A model generated the notes under the pieces. It worked only from the letters and a program-made list of their open reading frames with translations, did not search any database and was not told where the DNA came from. A DNA stretch of 32,236 nucleotides, taken from Pelagibacterium montanilacus. Lineage in GTDB: Bacteria > Pseudomonadota > Alphaproteobacteria > Rhizobiales > Devosiaceae. The stretch spans positions 1-32,236 of the forward strand of contig NZ_RZMX01000039.1 in assembly GCF_003992665.1 (NCBI RefSeq), given 5' to 3'. Position numbers and translations under genes: made by a program. Of this stretch, positions 1 to 9,633 are shown piece after piece; positions within the stretch are counted from its first letter, which is position 1, and the number at the start of each line of letters is the position of its first letter.

Positions 1-28
1 GATGGTGTCCCCTGGCGTGGTGTAGGTT
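1..28. repeat. IS256 terminal inverted repeat (downstream of transposase)
   Basis: It begins GATGGTGTCCC and ends GTGGTGTAGGTT. The four mismatches with the partner repeat are clustered at repeat positions 12-16. Confidence 0.85.
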
Positions 29-70
29 GGTTTGGGCCGCCACGCATTTCCCGGCACTGCCGGTGTCGGA

Positions 71-1270
71 TCAGCCGGCCAGGGGCGGCAGGCTGATGAG
101 GGGATCATCGCTCATCTGGCTCATTGTTTCCAGTGTCATGTAGCGGGCGCGCTGGACGGCCCACTCATCGTTCTGTTCGAGCAGTAACGCGCCCACGAGG
201 CGCACGATGGCGTCATCATTGGGAAAGATGCCCACGACATCGGTGCGCCGCTTGATTTCGCCGTTGAGACGCTCGATTGGGTTCGTGCTGTGCAATTTGG
301 TCCGGTGTTCGCGTGGGAACGACATGTAGGCCAGAACATCAGGCTCGGCCTCATCGAGCAGGGTGGCCAGCTTGGGCACCTTGGGTCGGATCTGATCGGC
401 GACGGCGCGCCATTGCGCACTGGCCGCCTTTGGTGTTTCCTGCGCAAAGGCCGTGGCGATGAAGGCAGAGACGACACGGCGCCCGCTCTTTCCGGCATGG
501 GCAAGAACGTTGCGCATGAAGTGAACCCGGCATCGTTGCCAAGTGGCGCACAACACCTTGCTGACGGCCGCCTTGATCCCTTCGTGCGCATCGGAGATCA
601 CGAGCTTGACCCCACGTAGCCCCCGCCGGGTCAGCTTGCGCAGAAACGCTGTCCAGATCGGCTCGGCTTCCGAGGTCCCGATCTCCATGCCCAGAACCTC
701 ACGCCTGCCATCACTGTTGACGCCGATGGCGATAATGGCGGCGACCGAGACGATACGCCCACCGCGGCGCACCTTGAGGTAAGTGGCATCAATCCACAGA
801 TAGGGCCAGTCACCCTCGATGGGGCGATCGAGGAAGGCTTTGACCTTATCGTCGATCTCTTCGCACAGCCGGCTCACCTGACTTTTGGAGATGCCGCCCA
901 TCCCCATGGCCTTGACCAGATCATCGACTGATCGGGTGGAAATGCCCTGGATGTAAGCTTCCTGGATAACTGCGGTTAGAGCCTTCTCGGCCATGCGGCG
1001 CGGCTCCAGGAAGGTTGGGAAATAGGACCCTGTCCTCAGCTTGGGAATGCGCAGCTCGACAGTGCCGGCGCGTGTCTCCCAGTCTCTGTCGCGATACCCA
1101 TTGCGCTGGGCCAGGCGATCGGAGCTCTTCGCTCCATAACCAGCGCCTGTGGCAGCGCCCACTTCCATCTCCATCAGGCGTTCAGCGGCAAAGCCGATCA
1201 TCTCACGCAAAATATCGGCGTCGGGGGTCTGTTCGACCAGAGCGCGAAGGTTCATCATATCGGTGGTCAT
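71..1270 (-). CDS. IS256-family transposase
   Basis: This 399-residue protein is a full-length DDE transposase of the IS256 (mutator-like) family; members are usually about 400 residues. The likely catalytic residues are D161 in WIDATY, D227 in VISDAHEG and E333 in [13 protein letters not shown]. The family C/H signature is visible as [11 protein letters not shown] (C247, H250), and an N-terminal helix-turn-helix-like stretch lies near residues 100-140. The enzyme cuts and joins the IS ends in the cytoplasm. No frameshift or internal stop is seen, so the element may still be active. The start ATG lies 73 bp inside the right IR, as expected for a compact IS. Confidence 0.95.
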   Translation of the reverse strand: MTTDMMNLRALVEQTPDADILREMIGFAAERLMEMEVGAATGAGYGAKSSDRLAQRNGYRDRDWETRAGTVELRIPKLRTGSYFPTFLEPRRMAEKALTAVIQEAYIQGISTRSVDDLVKAMGMGGISKSQVSRLCEEIDDKVKAFLDRPIEGDWPYLWIDATYLKVRRGGRIVSVAAIIAIGVNSDGRREVLGMEIGTSEAEPIWTAFLRKLTRRGLRGVKLVISDAHEGIKAAVSKVLCATWQRCRVHFMRNVLAHAGKSGRRVVSAFIATAFAQETPKAASAQWRAVADQIRPKVPKLATLLDEAEPDVLAYMSFPREHRTKLHSTNPIERLNGEIKRRTDVVGIFPNDDAIVRLVGALLLEQNDEWAVQRARYMTLETMSQMSDDPLISLPPLAG

Positions 1271-1342
1271 CGGTGGTCCTTTCGGATTGTGGCTTCAACA
1301 ACCCGACATTACCGGAAAACCGCCGGTGACCACTCTCCTCAG

Positions 1343-1370
1343 AACCTACACCACCTCCAGGGACACCATC
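1343..1370. repeat. IS256 terminal inverted repeat (upstream of transposase)
   Basis: The reverse complement starts GATGGTGTCCC and ends GTGGTGTAGGTT, pairing with 1-28. Its outer edge at 1370/1371 is the junction with the interrupted fnr-like gene. Confidence 0.88.
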
Positions 1371-1716
1371 TACGACAGATTTCTATGTCAGAAGCTGCGG
1401 TCACTGTCAGGGAGCTCTGGCCAGCAAATATTTGGCCCACAAAGTCTGAGGGGAACTGCAAACCAACAATCTGTTGTCGTCCATCTTCCAGCATTCTGGA
1501 CAATTTGATCACCCCGTCGCGCACACTCGCATAGGAATGCGTGTCTTGCCTTTCGCCCGCCAGCATCGTGCCCGCCTTGAGCGTGAACGTTTGCGCGTGC
1601 TTTGAAAGGGCAAGCATCTGCCTCTGATCCAATGTGCTGCACATGCCGTTATGCAAGGCAGGGCATTCTCGGCAGGACTGAGGTAGAATGAGCGGCGCCT
1701 GTAACGTTGGGGACAT
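1371..1716 (-). pseudogene. fnr/fnrL-like Crp-family regulator, truncated by IS256
   Basis: The 5' part of a Crp/Fnr oxygen regulator remains, about 115 codons. The N-terminus carries C15, C18 and C26 (spacing CX2CX7C), then a cyclic-nucleotide-binding-type beta-roll with the stretch QIVGLQFPSDFVG. A further cysteine, C114, is followed by one Arg codon before the IS256 end. In FNR proteins three N-terminal cysteines and one central cysteine hold a [4Fe-4S] cluster, so the IS sits just after the fourth ligand. The dimerisation helix and DNA-binding HTH are cut off and may lie beyond the left edge of the window. The start ATG has a near-perfect AAGGAGGTG ribosome-binding site. The fragment reads into the IS for about 10 codons and stops. 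A fragment without the HTH should not bind DNA. Confidence 0.85.
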
Positions 1717-2118
1717 CGTTCACCTCCTTGCACAAGGTAGGTGACCCAGCCGTCCATGGATCGGCGCTGAAGTTCGGACCATGAACATGTTGCGCTCAAT
1801 AGCGCCTAACCGTCAATTTTCTGACGAAAACTAAATGGCCGCTGCCCTGGTGCCTGGCACCTAAGGCATTGCGCAATTGTCACGGCTTGACTTCGCGCTG
1901 GAAGAGCATAGCTATATGCGCATGGACCAACGAGCTCAAATAGCGCTGATGCGCATCCGCAAGGCACATCCCGTAACGGGACGGTAGCCCGAAGCTTGGT
2001 CTGGCCTCCCAAGCTTCGGGAAGCGCGCTCGTATTCTGGTAGCGCGTAGGCGCCAAATCTTCACAACAACATTTCTCTTCGAACCAGCCCTAACCGGCGG
2101 GCCAGATGGTGCGCGTCC
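1717..2118. other. Intergenic region between the fnr-like gene and rnk, with strong hairpins
   Basis: No convincing gene is seen. The region holds a 12-bp perfect inverted repeat (1988-1999 and 2009-2020), a smaller TCCCG/CGGGA hairpin just before it, and a 10-bp palindrome ATTGCGCAAT at 1868-1877. A weak plus-strand promoter is possible, with TTGACT at 1887-1892 and a TA-rich element near 1909-1918, but the spacing is not ideal. It should contain the divergent promoters of the fnr-like gene and rnk. Confidence 0.5.
1988..2020. repeat. 12-bp perfect inverted repeat / hairpin
   Basis: CCCGAAGCTTGG pairs perfectly with CCAAGCTTCGGG across a 9-nt loop. There is no T-run on either side, so it does not look like a standard intrinsic terminator. 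It sits about 100 bp upstream of rnk and could be a 5'-leader structure or a protein site. Confidence 0.6.
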
Positions 2119-2535
2119 ATGAACAACTCAGCAATAAGAATCTCAAAGCTTCCAGATCTCGTCATCGGCCAAACCGACCATTCGCGTTTGACCGCCTTAG
2201 CCAATGCGGTAACTGGCCCTATGGAGGGCGCGGCTGAACGCCTCGCCTCGGAGCTGGACAGAGCAACGATTGTGGATCAACGCAACGTGCCGAGCGATGT
2301 TGTCACGATGGGGTCTGTCGCTTCGTTCACCACCACTGATGGTTTCAATCGCACATTCGAACTCGTCTATCCTGGTGAAAGCGATATTTCGGCCGGAAAG
2401 GTGTCTATCCTGACGCCGGTTGGGATGGCACTTATCGGGATGCGGGAGGGACAATCTATTCCCTGGACGGCTCGAGACGGACGCGAGCTTTCGCTTGCCT
2501 TGATGCGCGTTCGGTCGCAGCCCGCTCCCAGCTAG
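2119..2535 (+). CDS. rnk: Rnk-type GreA/GreB-fold regulator of nucleoside diphosphate kinase
   Basis: This 138-residue protein has the size and layout of Rnk proteins: a short helical N-terminal region (about residues 15-50) and a C-terminal GreA/GreB FKBP-like domain (about 55-135). The domain is recognised by VTMGSVASF, the ELVYPGESD stretch, and SILTPVGMALIGMREGQ. Rnk binds RNA polymerase in the secondary channel region without the Gre cleavage function, and in enterobacteria and pseudomonads it affects nucleoside diphosphate kinase levels. It is cytoplasmic. The ribosome-binding site is weak. It precedes gdhA by 120 bp on the same strand, but co-transcription is not evident. Confidence 0.85.
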   Translation: MNNSAIRISKLPDLVIGQTDHSRLTALANAVTGPMEGAAERLASELDRATIVDQRNVPSDVVTMGSVASFTTTDGFNRTFELVYPGESDISAGKVSILTPVGMALIGMREGQSIPWTARDGRELSLALMRVRSQPAPS

Positions 2536-2652
2536 TATAATTAGCATCGCGGGCAATAATCGGCCTGCCAGGCCAAGCCTATACTCCTGCAAAAAGTTCG
2601 CTTGGTCCCACGCTTTAACGCCCCTGGCTCCTACAGCAAAGTTCAAGGATAA

Positions 2653-4005
<1,353 letters not shown>

Positions 4006-4283
4006 GTTCCGATGGTGGCGAAACTGTTATCGACGTCGCAAGGGCCTGGGCTCGCGACCGCCTGGGAAGGCAATGCAATCACAGCCTCTGTCCTATATCA
4101 CAGAGTGGTTGCACGGCGGCGGATAGCAAGGAGGCCATCGAGTGGTAGTCCACTTCGAACACAGCCATCCCATCTGGCAGATACGTTGATCGAGGGTTGC
4201 AACAAGATCGGGTGCAGCTTAGTCGAACCACGCTTGATCGTCGTGCTTGGCGTGATCCAAGAGCGGCAGTGCGCGTCTGGTCC

Positions 4284-5288
4284 TTATGTGTTCGGTATTG
4301 CTTGGCTGGGTTGGCTAACTTCGAAGACCACACGATTGCGCCCCCTGCCCTTTGCGGTGTAGAGGGCCTTATCAGCGGTCGACAGCAGGGCCGGCATGGA
4401 TTGGTGGTGCTCGTCAAACACGGCCATTCCGATGCTGGCCGTCACCTTGAACGTGCGCCCGTCACATTCGATCGTGGCGCTCTCAACCGCGGCTCTCAGC
4501 CGGCGGGCGATGTGGAGGGCCTGGTCGGCATCCACTCCGGGGAGGATCACACAGAATTCCTCGCCGCCGTATCGCCCCACATAGTCGGACTTTCGCAAGG
4601 CACGCTCCAGGACCTGACCGATAGTTTCCAGGACCGCGTCGCCCACGAAGTGGCCATGCTCGTCGTTGATCGTCTTGAAGTGGTCCAGATCCACCATGAG
4701 CACGGCTAGCTCGCGTCCGTGGAGCTTCGCGTCCTCGATCTCATGGCTGGCGACCTTGAGAATGGTGGGGCGATTGAGCACGCCGGTCAGCGTATCGATT
4801 GTCGCCAGCTTGCGCAGCTCGAGCTGCTGGATGGCCAGGGCCGCTAACTGCTCGAGGCTCGCCAGCTGCTCTGCGGTGATCGACCTGGGTGTGGAGTCAA
4901 ATACACACAGCGCCCCGAGCGGATATGCATCTGCTGTTGTCAGTGGAACGCCAGCATAAAAACGGATCTTGGGATCGTTCACGACATATGGATTGCCGAT
5001 GAAGCGGGGATCGAGCGTGGCATCGGGAACCACCATCGGCTGATCCGTCCGGATAGTGTGGGTGCAGAATGAGGAATCCCGTGGTGCCTCTGCCTCCTCG
5101 ATGCCACACCGCGAAATCAGAAACTGCCGGTCCCGGTCAATGAGCGAGATGGCCGCCGACTCGGACCCGAGAAGCGTCTGGGCAAGCTTGACGACGCGAT
5201 CGAGATCCTGGTCCGATGCCGCGTCAAGCAGCCCGTGCCGGCGCAGGGCAGCGATGCGTTCGTCTTCAAAGTTGCGGGTGCTGGTCAT
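4284..5288 (-). CDS. GAF-GGDEF diguanylate cyclase
   Basis: This 334-residue cytoplasmic protein probably makes cyclic-di-GMP from two GTP. The N-terminal GAF domain (about residues 20-160) contains SSFCTHTIR and FYAGVPL, typical of GAF-GGDEF proteins. The GGDEF domain follows (about 163-325). The active-site motif is GGEEF at 241-245. An RKSD I-site (R232, D235) lies five residues before it, so product inhibition is likely. The ATG at 5288 was chosen because GGAGG lies 8 nt upstream; an open frame continues a further 27 codons but has no better site. It is 147 bp downstream of another cyclic-di-GMP protein gene on the same strand, suggesting an operon. The GAF ligand is unknown. Confidence 0.93.
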   Translation of the reverse strand: MTSTRNFEDERIAALRRHGLLDAASDQDLDRVVKLAQTLLGSESAAISLIDRDRQFLISRCGIEEAEAPRDSSFCTHTIRTDQPMVVPDATLDPRFIGNPYVVNDPKIRFYAGVPLTTADAYPLGALCVFDSTPRSITAEQLASLEQLAALAIQQLELRKLATIDTLTGVLNRPTILKVASHEIEDAKLHGRELAVLMVDLDHFKTINDEHGHFVGDAVLETIGQVLERALRKSDYVGRYGGEEFCVILPGVDADQALHIARRLRAAVESATIECDGRTFKVTASIGMAVFDEHHQSMPALLSTADKALYTAKGRGRNRVVFEVSQPSQAIPNT

Positions 5289-5435
5289 AGTGTGCCTCCG
5301 CTTCCAGATTGTGCGGGTTGTCGATGATGGAAAGTTGGCGCCGTCATGGGCCCTGTCCGACCAGAGCAATTTGGGCTCTCGTGAACGTTTGCCATTCGGT
5401 CAATCGACCTCGAGCGCGCGATGTGCTCCTGAATG

Positions 5436-8018
5436 CTACTGTAAGAGGGACGTGCGCTTCGACGCGAAATTCTGGCTACGGGGGTCCAAGTCGCAGGAAG
5501 GGTGGCCGTCCAGGTAGTTCGCGACATCACCAGCGCACATCGGTCGGCCAAACAGGTAGCCTTGGCCATAGTCGCAGCCCCATGACGCCAGAAGCAGGGC
5601 TTCCGCCTGAGTCTCGACGCCTTCGGCCACTGTTGCAAGCCCCATCGTCTTGGCCAGCCCGATCATTGCGCGCACGATCTCGCTCCCTTTTTGTCCGCTG
5701 CGCATGCCCGAAATGAACGACCTGTCGATTTTCATCTCATCGACCGGCAGAGTCTGCAGATGGACGAGCGATGCATAGCCGGTCCCGAAATCATCGAGCG
5801 AAAACGAGATCCCTTGGCCCCTCAAGTCTTCGAGGCGTTGGCAGATGACCTCTTCGAGCTCGTCGAGCAGGACCCTCTCGGTAATCTCGAGCTTGACGCT
5901 GTCGCGAGCGAGCTTGTGCTGATCTAGCAGGGTGATCAACCTGCCGCTGAAACCGGGATTGACGATGTTCTCTGTAGCAAGGTTGATTGAGACTTGGCCG
6001 AAGGGCACGCCATCAGCTGACCATCTCACCATCTGATCTACGACCAGTTCGACCATACGCAAGCCGATCGCATCACCCAGACGCGGATCATCGAGCGCCG
6101 AACGCACCGCGATTGGCGAGAGAAGGCCCTCCTCAGGATGACGTATGCGCAGCAGCGCTTCCCAGCCACGGGTCTGGTGGGTGCGCAAGGACAAGATGGG
6201 CTGGAAATAGGGCTCTATCCATCCTTCGCGCAACGCAGCCCGCGCCAGCTCAAACTCCTCTGATCGCCGGGTAGCCACGCTGCGGATTCTGGGATCGAAG
6301 AGTTTAACCGATCCTTTGGCCAAGGACTTTGCCGCGTAGAGTGCGAGATCGGCGCGCTTGAACACTTCATCGGCATGTTCGTCGGGGCTGCCCAAGGCGC
6401 ACCCGATGCTGGCTCTGCTCGATCTCGCCTTCTTGTTGCCCTTCATGCGGGCCTCAAGGAGCGTCTCGATCTTACGTGCCCGGGCAAAAAGGCACTGGTC
6501 GCTGATGACCAATCTGGAGATGATCGCGAACTCATCGCCACCCAATCGGAAGACTTGCTCTCCCGGTTCTGTGACTGACAACAGGTGGCGACCAAACAGT
6601 CGCAGGACGGCATCGCCCGTCAGGTGACCGTGGCGATCATTGATGAGCTTGAAATCGTCCATATCCAGGACCATCAAGCCCAGCGGCTCGGACGCACTGG
6701 CTAACGCAGCACGGAGCTCGTTCACGAACTGCCGGCGATTTGGCAGGCCGGTCAGGTCATCCTGGTAGGCTTGGTGCCTGAGTTTCTCTTCGGCGAGGTA
6801 ACGTTCGTGGATGTCGTCTGCCGCTCCATACCAGCGGATGATCTGGCCTTGATCGTCCTTGCGCGCCCGAGCGTGGGCCTTGATCCAGCGATAAGTGCCA
6901 TCCGCCAGCCGGATCCGGTAAGTGGTCTCGAACTGCTCCCCTGTGGCGACGGCGTGTGCCCATCTTTCCTTCGTCGGCTCGACATCTTCCGGGTGGAGCG
7001 AAGTCAGCCAGCCATCGCCCAAAGCCTCACCTTCTTCCACATCCGTGGTTTCAAGCCACTTTCCCGACACCGTCAATATTTTGCCTTTTGGATCCGCTGT
7101 CCAGGGGATCTGGGGGTTGAGCTCAACTGTATAACGATAGTGTTCTTCGCTCTCGCGCAGCGCCTCAAGCATTCGCGCGCGCTCAATGGCAACTGCTGCC
7201 AGCCTGCGCAGCCGATCCATCTCCCGCTTCTCGCCACCTGAAGGTTCGCGCTTGCCATGGAAGTAGAACCCGAATGAGGCAATCACTCTGCCTTGGGAGT
7301 CAAAAACGGGTTTCGACCAGCATGCACGATAGCCGAGGGCCAGCATCGGGTCGCGCCAGCCTTCCCAAAGAGGATCGGTGGCGATGTCGGAGCTGATGAC
7401 GTCGCGCTTTTCATGAACGGCCGTTCCACACGACCCTGCGCGGGCGTCGATCCGGATTGATGCGATGCCATTATACGTGTCCTTGGGAAATTTAGGCGCG
7501 ACGCCGGTCGAAAAGTGCTCCCCGTCTTGATCGACGAGCAGGATGCTGCATGTCGCGCCGGGAAGTTGCTTTTCGGCTGAGCGGCAGAGCTCGACGAGCA
7601 CATCTTCAAGTGCCGCGCCGAACAGAACAAGATCGAGAATCCGGTTGTGGGCCGCGTCGCGTGCCTCGCTGATCAACCATTCATGGGCATCGATCGCGCA
7701 GCCGATCCATCTGTCATCGCCCACATGGCGGGCACTGAGCAGATGGCGGTGATAAACGCCGTCGTGCCGACGCACGCGGATTTCGGTCTGGATCTCCGGT
7801 TGGTCTGCGCCGTTGAGGGGAAGCTGGGCGCGAAACGCGGCGACGTCGGCCGGGTGGATGGCGTCCAGCCACCCGTGTCCGAGACCCGCCTCGGGTGCCA
7901 TGCCTGTGAACGCTCGCCAGCGCTGATTGTTGTATTCCACCATGCCTTTGGAATCGGAAACCCACACGATGCCCGGGACGGCTCGCGTCAGTGTCTCAAA
8001 TAGCGCATCATCGGTCAT
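5436..8018 (-). CDS. PAS-GAF-PAS-GGDEF-EAL cyclic-di-GMP turnover protein
   Basis: This 860-residue protein has a PAS domain (about 5-115), a GAF domain (about 125-285), a second PAS with PAC tail (about 290-410, HPEDVEPTKERW and IRWYGAADDI), a GGDEF domain (about 415-575) and an EAL domain (about 585-835). The cyclase motif GGDEF is intact at 493-497, but the residues five before it are not RxxD, so there is no canonical I-site. The EAL motif is intact at 620-622, with N679, the EITE stretch, DDFG at 742-745, K763, E799 and Q819 also present, so phosphodiesterase activity is expected. No membrane segments are seen, so it should be cytoplasmic. It is first in a probable two-gene operon with the GAF-GGDEF cyclase. 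Either catalytic domain may dominate; sequence alone does not decide. Confidence 0.93.
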   Translation of the reverse strand: MTDDALFETLTRAVPGIVWVSDSKGMVEYNNQRWRAFTGMAPEAGLGHGWLDAIHPADVAAFRAQLPLNGADQPEIQTEIRVRRHDGVYHRHLLSARHVGDDRWIGCAIDAHEWLISEARDAAHNRILDLVLFGAALEDVLVELCRSAEKQLPGATCSILLVDQDGEHFSTGVAPKFPKDTYNGIASIRIDARAGSCGTAVHEKRDVISSDIATDPLWEGWRDPMLALGYRACWSKPVFDSQGRVIASFGFYFHGKREPSGGEKREMDRLRRLAAVAIERARMLEALRESEEHYRYTVELNPQIPWTADPKGKILTVSGKWLETTDVEEGEALGDGWLTSLHPEDVEPTKERWAHAVATGEQFETTYRIRLADGTYRWIKAHARARKDDQGQIIRWYGAADDIHERYLAEEKLRHQAYQDDLTGLPNRRQFVNELRAALASASEPLGLMVLDMDDFKLINDRHGHLTGDAVLRLFGRHLLSVTEPGEQVFRLGGDEFAIISRLVISDQCLFARARKIETLLEARMKGNKKARSSRASIGCALGSPDEHADEVFKRADLALYAAKSLAKGSVKLFDPRIRSVATRRSEEFELARAALREGWIEPYFQPILSLRTHQTRGWEALLRIRHPEEGLLSPIAVRSALDDPRLGDAIGLRMVELVVDQMVRWSADGVPFGQVSINLATENIVNPGFSGRLITLLDQHKLARDSVKLEITERVLLDELEEVICQRLEDLRGQGISFSLDDFGTGYASLVHLQTLPVDEMKIDRSFISGMRSGQKGSEIVRAMIGLAKTMGLATVAEGVETQAEALLLASWGCDYGQGYLFGRPMCAGDVANYLDGHPSCDLDPRSQNFASKRTSLLQ

Positions 8019-8230
8019 GGCTTGCTCTCAGCTGGACAGCCTATGCCCAAACATTAGGCACAGGCGGGTTAACCGGCAATTGAGATATCTTCCCGAATTG
8101 ACACGTCCCAGGCACTCGCCAATGGGCTGCAAGCGTTTCTCTTGGTTCTTGAGCCTGAAACAACAGATGATTGTTCATCGGTTGTTCAGGAGAGCGAGAC
8201 GACATTATATTCTTTGGAGGAGGAATAGAC

Positions 8231-8542
8231 ATGAACACCACCCGCATATTTTCCAGAATTGCGCTCGGCGCAGTCGTTGCCGCGGCCATGGCAACGCCGG
8301 CATGGGCCGCGATCTACAGAGTCAACTTCGCCGGAAAGGTAGTGGAGGTCGACTGCCCGGAGAGCCCTGCAGGCCATTCGCTGACCTGGGTCAACCAGAA
8401 CTGCACTGCGGTGATGGTCAGCCCTGGTGGAACTGGAGTTTCACCACTCGACGCTGCTCCATCGGGAGCCCAGCCCGCAGGCTCAAGCAGGCCCGTAGAA
8501 CGGGACGCCCCCGCCAGAGGCCCGAACAACACACGCAACTAG
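8231..8542 (+). CDS. Small exported protein of unknown function (103 aa)
   Basis: I do not recognise a family. A typical Sec signal peptide covers residues 1-26 and ends ATPAWA before AIYRVNF. The mature part is about 77 residues: a compact first half with two cysteines (in EVDCPES and NQNCTAV, possibly a disulfide) and a low-complexity Pro/Gly/Ala-rich tail. It should be periplasmic or secreted. The ATG at 8231 has a strong GGAGGAGG site; an earlier in-frame extension lacks one and would bury the signal peptide. It is divergent from the PAS-GAF-PAS-GGDEF-EAL gene, so the 212-bp gap probably holds both promoters. Two hairpins follow the stop directly. Confidence 0.75.
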   Translation: MNTTRIFSRIALGAVVAAAMATPAWAAIYRVNFAGKVVEVDCPESPAGHSLTWVNQNCTAVMVSPGGTGVSPLDAAPSGAQPAGSSRPVERDAPARGPNNTRN

Positions 8543-8606
8543 CGCTTGGCAACCGGCCAAGCGTAGGGGCCGACGACGAGCCGAGTGGTGGGCAACGTCG
8601 TCGGCC
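8543..8606 (+). terminator. Tandem hairpins directly after the small exported-protein gene
   Basis: Directly after the stop codon CGCTTGG (8543-8549) pairs with CCAAGCG (8557-8563). Next, an 11-bp perfect repeat, GGCCGACGACG (8568-8578), pairs with CGTCGTCGGCC (8596-8606). Neither has a T-tract, so this may be a terminator that works poorly alone, an mRNA 3'-end stabiliser, or part of a structured RNA extending to about 8690. Confidence 0.5.
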
Positions 8607-8704
8607 GCACACGATAGGATGTCCGATCGCCTGGCTGGCACCCCTCCGAACAGTGGGTGCAGCGAGCCAACGACTGTCCGATCCTGTGGTAGCAGGAGGG
8701 CCCC

Positions 8705-8772
8705 ATGAACGCGAAACCACCCTTGTTGTCCTTGCCATGTCCGTGATCGTCGGCTTTCCCGCTTGGGCGTAG
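8705..8772 (+). pseudogene. Remnant of an exported-protein gene (frame-broken signal peptide)
   Basis: GCAGGAGGG lies 4-5 nt before an ATG that reads only 13 codons. If the frame shifts after MNAK, the sequence continues as TTLVVLAMSVIVGFPAWA and then a stop. Together this is a good Sec signal peptide with an AWA cleavage site, but without a mature protein. It resembles the signal peptide of the gene at 8231. The remnant reading is an inference; a chance hydrophobic run is possible. Confidence 0.35.
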
Positions 8773-8789
8773 TGAACAACGCTGGCAAA

Positions 8790-9392
8790 ATGGGCCAATA
8801 CGGCCACGTCTTCCGCCCTGGCCCGTTTCATCGGCGCCGGGCCTACTGGCTGGACAGCGCTGTGCTGCACTGGCGGATCGACTCCGCGAAAGGTCACGTG
8901 CAACTCGCCGACATTGCATCGATGCGCCTTAACCTCGCTGAGGGCACAGGGTCGGCGGCCCGCTGCGTGCTGGTCGAGAAGTCGGGTCGTGTCCACAGGC
9001 TCTGCGACCGCTACTGGCCGATATGGGCGAAGGAGGAGCGCCTTTACTTGGGGCGGCTGCAGCAGCGAAACGCAACCTTACGAAACCTGACCTCAACCCT
9101 CGGCCGCCGCCTGAGAAAGGCAAACCCGGACGCTGTCCTGGAGACGGGGCCGAGCCGAGGCGAATGGACAGCAACCTGCCTTGTGGCCCTCTTCGGAGTC
9201 ACAGTCATCGTCGCGGGTGCCGTCCTCATGGCTGTGCAGGGCCAAATCTCCTGTCCCGCTGTCGCCTTCATGGCGCTTGTCGCTGTTTTTCTCCCCATGC
9301 TCTGGCCCGTCATCCGATCTGGTGGCCCGAAACCCCTCGACCACGACGCCCTTCGTGACGCTAAGCCACAGCCTGACCGGGTCACCGGGTGA
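8790..9392 (+). CDS. Predicted membrane protein with two C-terminal transmembrane segments
   Basis: This protein is about 200 residues. The N-terminal half (about 8-120) is hydrophilic and beta-rich, with YWLDSAVLHWRID and a regularly spaced strand pattern reminiscent of small PH-like domains. Two hydrophobic segments follow at about 126-150 and 155-176, then a short polar tail. It probably sits in the inner membrane with the N-terminal domain in the cytoplasm. No enzyme motif is seen. The start is uncertain: TTG 8763 and GTG 8772 are in frame, and no candidate has a strong ribosome-binding site. The consistent hydropathy and high GC at third codon positions argue that it is real. The function is unknown. 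Confidence 0.6.
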   Translation: MGQYGHVFRPGPFHRRRAYWLDSAVLHWRIDSAKGHVQLADIASMRLNLAEGTGSAARCVLVEKSGRVHRLCDRYWPIWAKEERLYLGRLQQRNATLRNLTSTLGRRLRKANPDAVLETGPSRGEWTATCLVALFGVTVIVAGAVLMAVQGQISCPAVAFMALVAVFLPMLWPVIRSGGPKPLDHDALRDAKPQPDRVTG

Positions 9393-9411
9393 GCGATCGG
9401 GGGGCTTCGTG

Positions 9412-9633
9412 ATGATCGTGGCGTCAGACGATCTCCATGCGACTATCCATCTTCCTGGTAGCAGGGCAGCAAGAAGTTCAGCGGTGCCGAAAGGGGCCCC
9501 TTTCAGCCCGGGCTCGAACGTCATCAAGGCCCAGGCCGACGGAACGTTCGGCTCCGTTGATCTGCGCTCCGCCCGACTGGCCATGCTAAGTGGCAGGGGA
9601 TGGTGCGGCGTTGCGGGATGGCTACAGGCATGA
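9412..9633 (+). CDS. Possible small hypothetical ORF (73 aa)
   Basis: An ATG with a G-rich stretch upstream opens a 73-codon frame. The product has no recognised motif; it is Gly/Ser/Ala-rich with a Trp-containing C-terminus. Its stop overlaps the start of the next small ORF as ATGA, which is common in coupled genes but also arises by chance. The opposite strand is also open here, so the call is weak. Confidence 0.22.
   Translation: MIVASDDLHATIHLPGSRAARSSAVPKGAPFSPGSNVIKAQADGTFGSVDLRSARLAMLSGRGWCGVAGWLQA

Larger units (their letters stand above)
1..1370 (-). mobile_element. IS256-family insertion sequence, apparently complete
   Basis: The element is 1370 bp long and carries one transposase gene on the minus strand. 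Its ends are imperfect inverted repeats that match at 24 of 28 positions (1-28 against the reverse complement of 1343-1370). The window opens exactly on the outer repeat, so the left flank and the target-site duplication cannot be checked. IS256 elements usually duplicate 8-9 bp, which would begin TACGACAG at 1371 if the copy is intact. The right end lies inside an fnr-like gene and interrupts it. Confidence 0.9.

Noticed and set aside
1800-1880. FNR-box-like sequences near the fnr-like gene (TTGAGCGCAA on the minus strand, ATTGCGCAAT palindrome)
   Set aside because: The half-site spacing does not fit the TTGATNNNNATCAA consensus, so a site cannot be claimed.
7927-8772. Plus-strand open frame of 281 codons
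   Set aside because: It overlaps the start of the PAS-GAF-PAS-GGDEF-EAL gene and the exported protein in other frames. Only its last 20 codons (the signal-peptide-like run) are of interest and are listed separately.
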